DNA of 6,419 nucleotides. Origin: Desulfobacterales bacterium C00003060 (lineage in GTDB: Bacteria > Desulfobacterota > Desulfobacteria > Desulfobacterales > C00003060). Both the position numbers and the translations under genes were made by a program. Shown here piece by piece: positions 6,406 to 6,419 of the stretch (within the stretch, counting starts at the first letter, position 1; the number at the start of each line of letters is the position of its first letter). The stretch lies in assembly GCA_001751085.1 (NCBI GenBank), contig MAXP01000291.1:1-6419 (forward strand), written 5' to 3'. The notes below the pieces were generated by a model that saw nothing but the letters and a program-made list of their open reading frames with translations, was not told the DNA's origin and did not search any database.

Positions 6406-6419
6406 GTCATTGCGAGCGA
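6406..6419. repeat. Start of a probable dispersed intergenic repeat, cut by the window end
   Basis: GTCATTGCGAGCGA resembles the opening of the common bacterial dispersed palindrome of the type GTCATTGCGAGCGAAGCGAAGCAATC, often found just after genes. Only the first arm is visible, so the match to the second arm cannot be checked. The 12 bases between the stop codon and this motif (6394-6405) hold only a very short GGC/GCC hairpin and no clear terminator. Confidence 0.45.

Overview
The window reads as a five-gene, one-strand operon for uptake and processing of corrinoids (cobalamin and its relatives), with a long regulatory leader in front of it. The outer-membrane receptor gene shows the host is a diderm bacterium. 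The combination of a TonB-dependent receptor, a DUF2162/ExbB-like/DUF2149 gene trio and a CbiZ domain (best known from archaea), at medium GC, suggests an anaerobic Desulfobacterota (former deltaproteobacterial) lineage. The taxonomic call is inference, since no marker gene is present.

Layout. Positions 1-622 contain no gene. They hold a weak promoter candidate (about 25-54), a compact and partly degenerate cobalamin riboswitch with an intact 3' B12 box (about 75-195), and a strong intrinsic terminator (264-303) overlapped by a possible antiterminator hairpin. A large imperfect palindrome (about 308-568) then fills nearly all the space up to the first ribosome binding site. Next come a TonB-dependent receptor (623-2623), a seven-helix DUF2162-type membrane protein (2636-3391), an ExbB/TolQ/MotA-type proton-channel subunit (3382-4008), a small DUF2149 protein resembling a shortened ExbD (3995-4333), and a 677-residue exported fusion of a BtuF-like corrinoid-binding domain with a CbiZ adenosylcobinamide amidohydrolase domain (4360-6393). 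The window ends 26 bases after the last stop, inside what looks like a dispersed intergenic repeat.

How the parts could work together. Corrinoid would cross the outer membrane through the receptor. Proton-motive force would be delivered by the ExbB-like/DUF2149 pair with the DUF2162 protein, although no TonB gene is visible here. In the periplasm the BtuF-like domain would capture the corrinoid and the fused CbiZ domain could remove its aminopropanol/lower-ligand arm, so remodelling would begin before inner-membrane import. No BtuC or BtuD gene lies in the window. The riboswitch would shut the operon off when cobalamin is plentiful. The most notable items are the exported BtuF-CbiZ fusion, the unusual energiser trio, and the altered leader with its short riboswitch and inserted palindrome.
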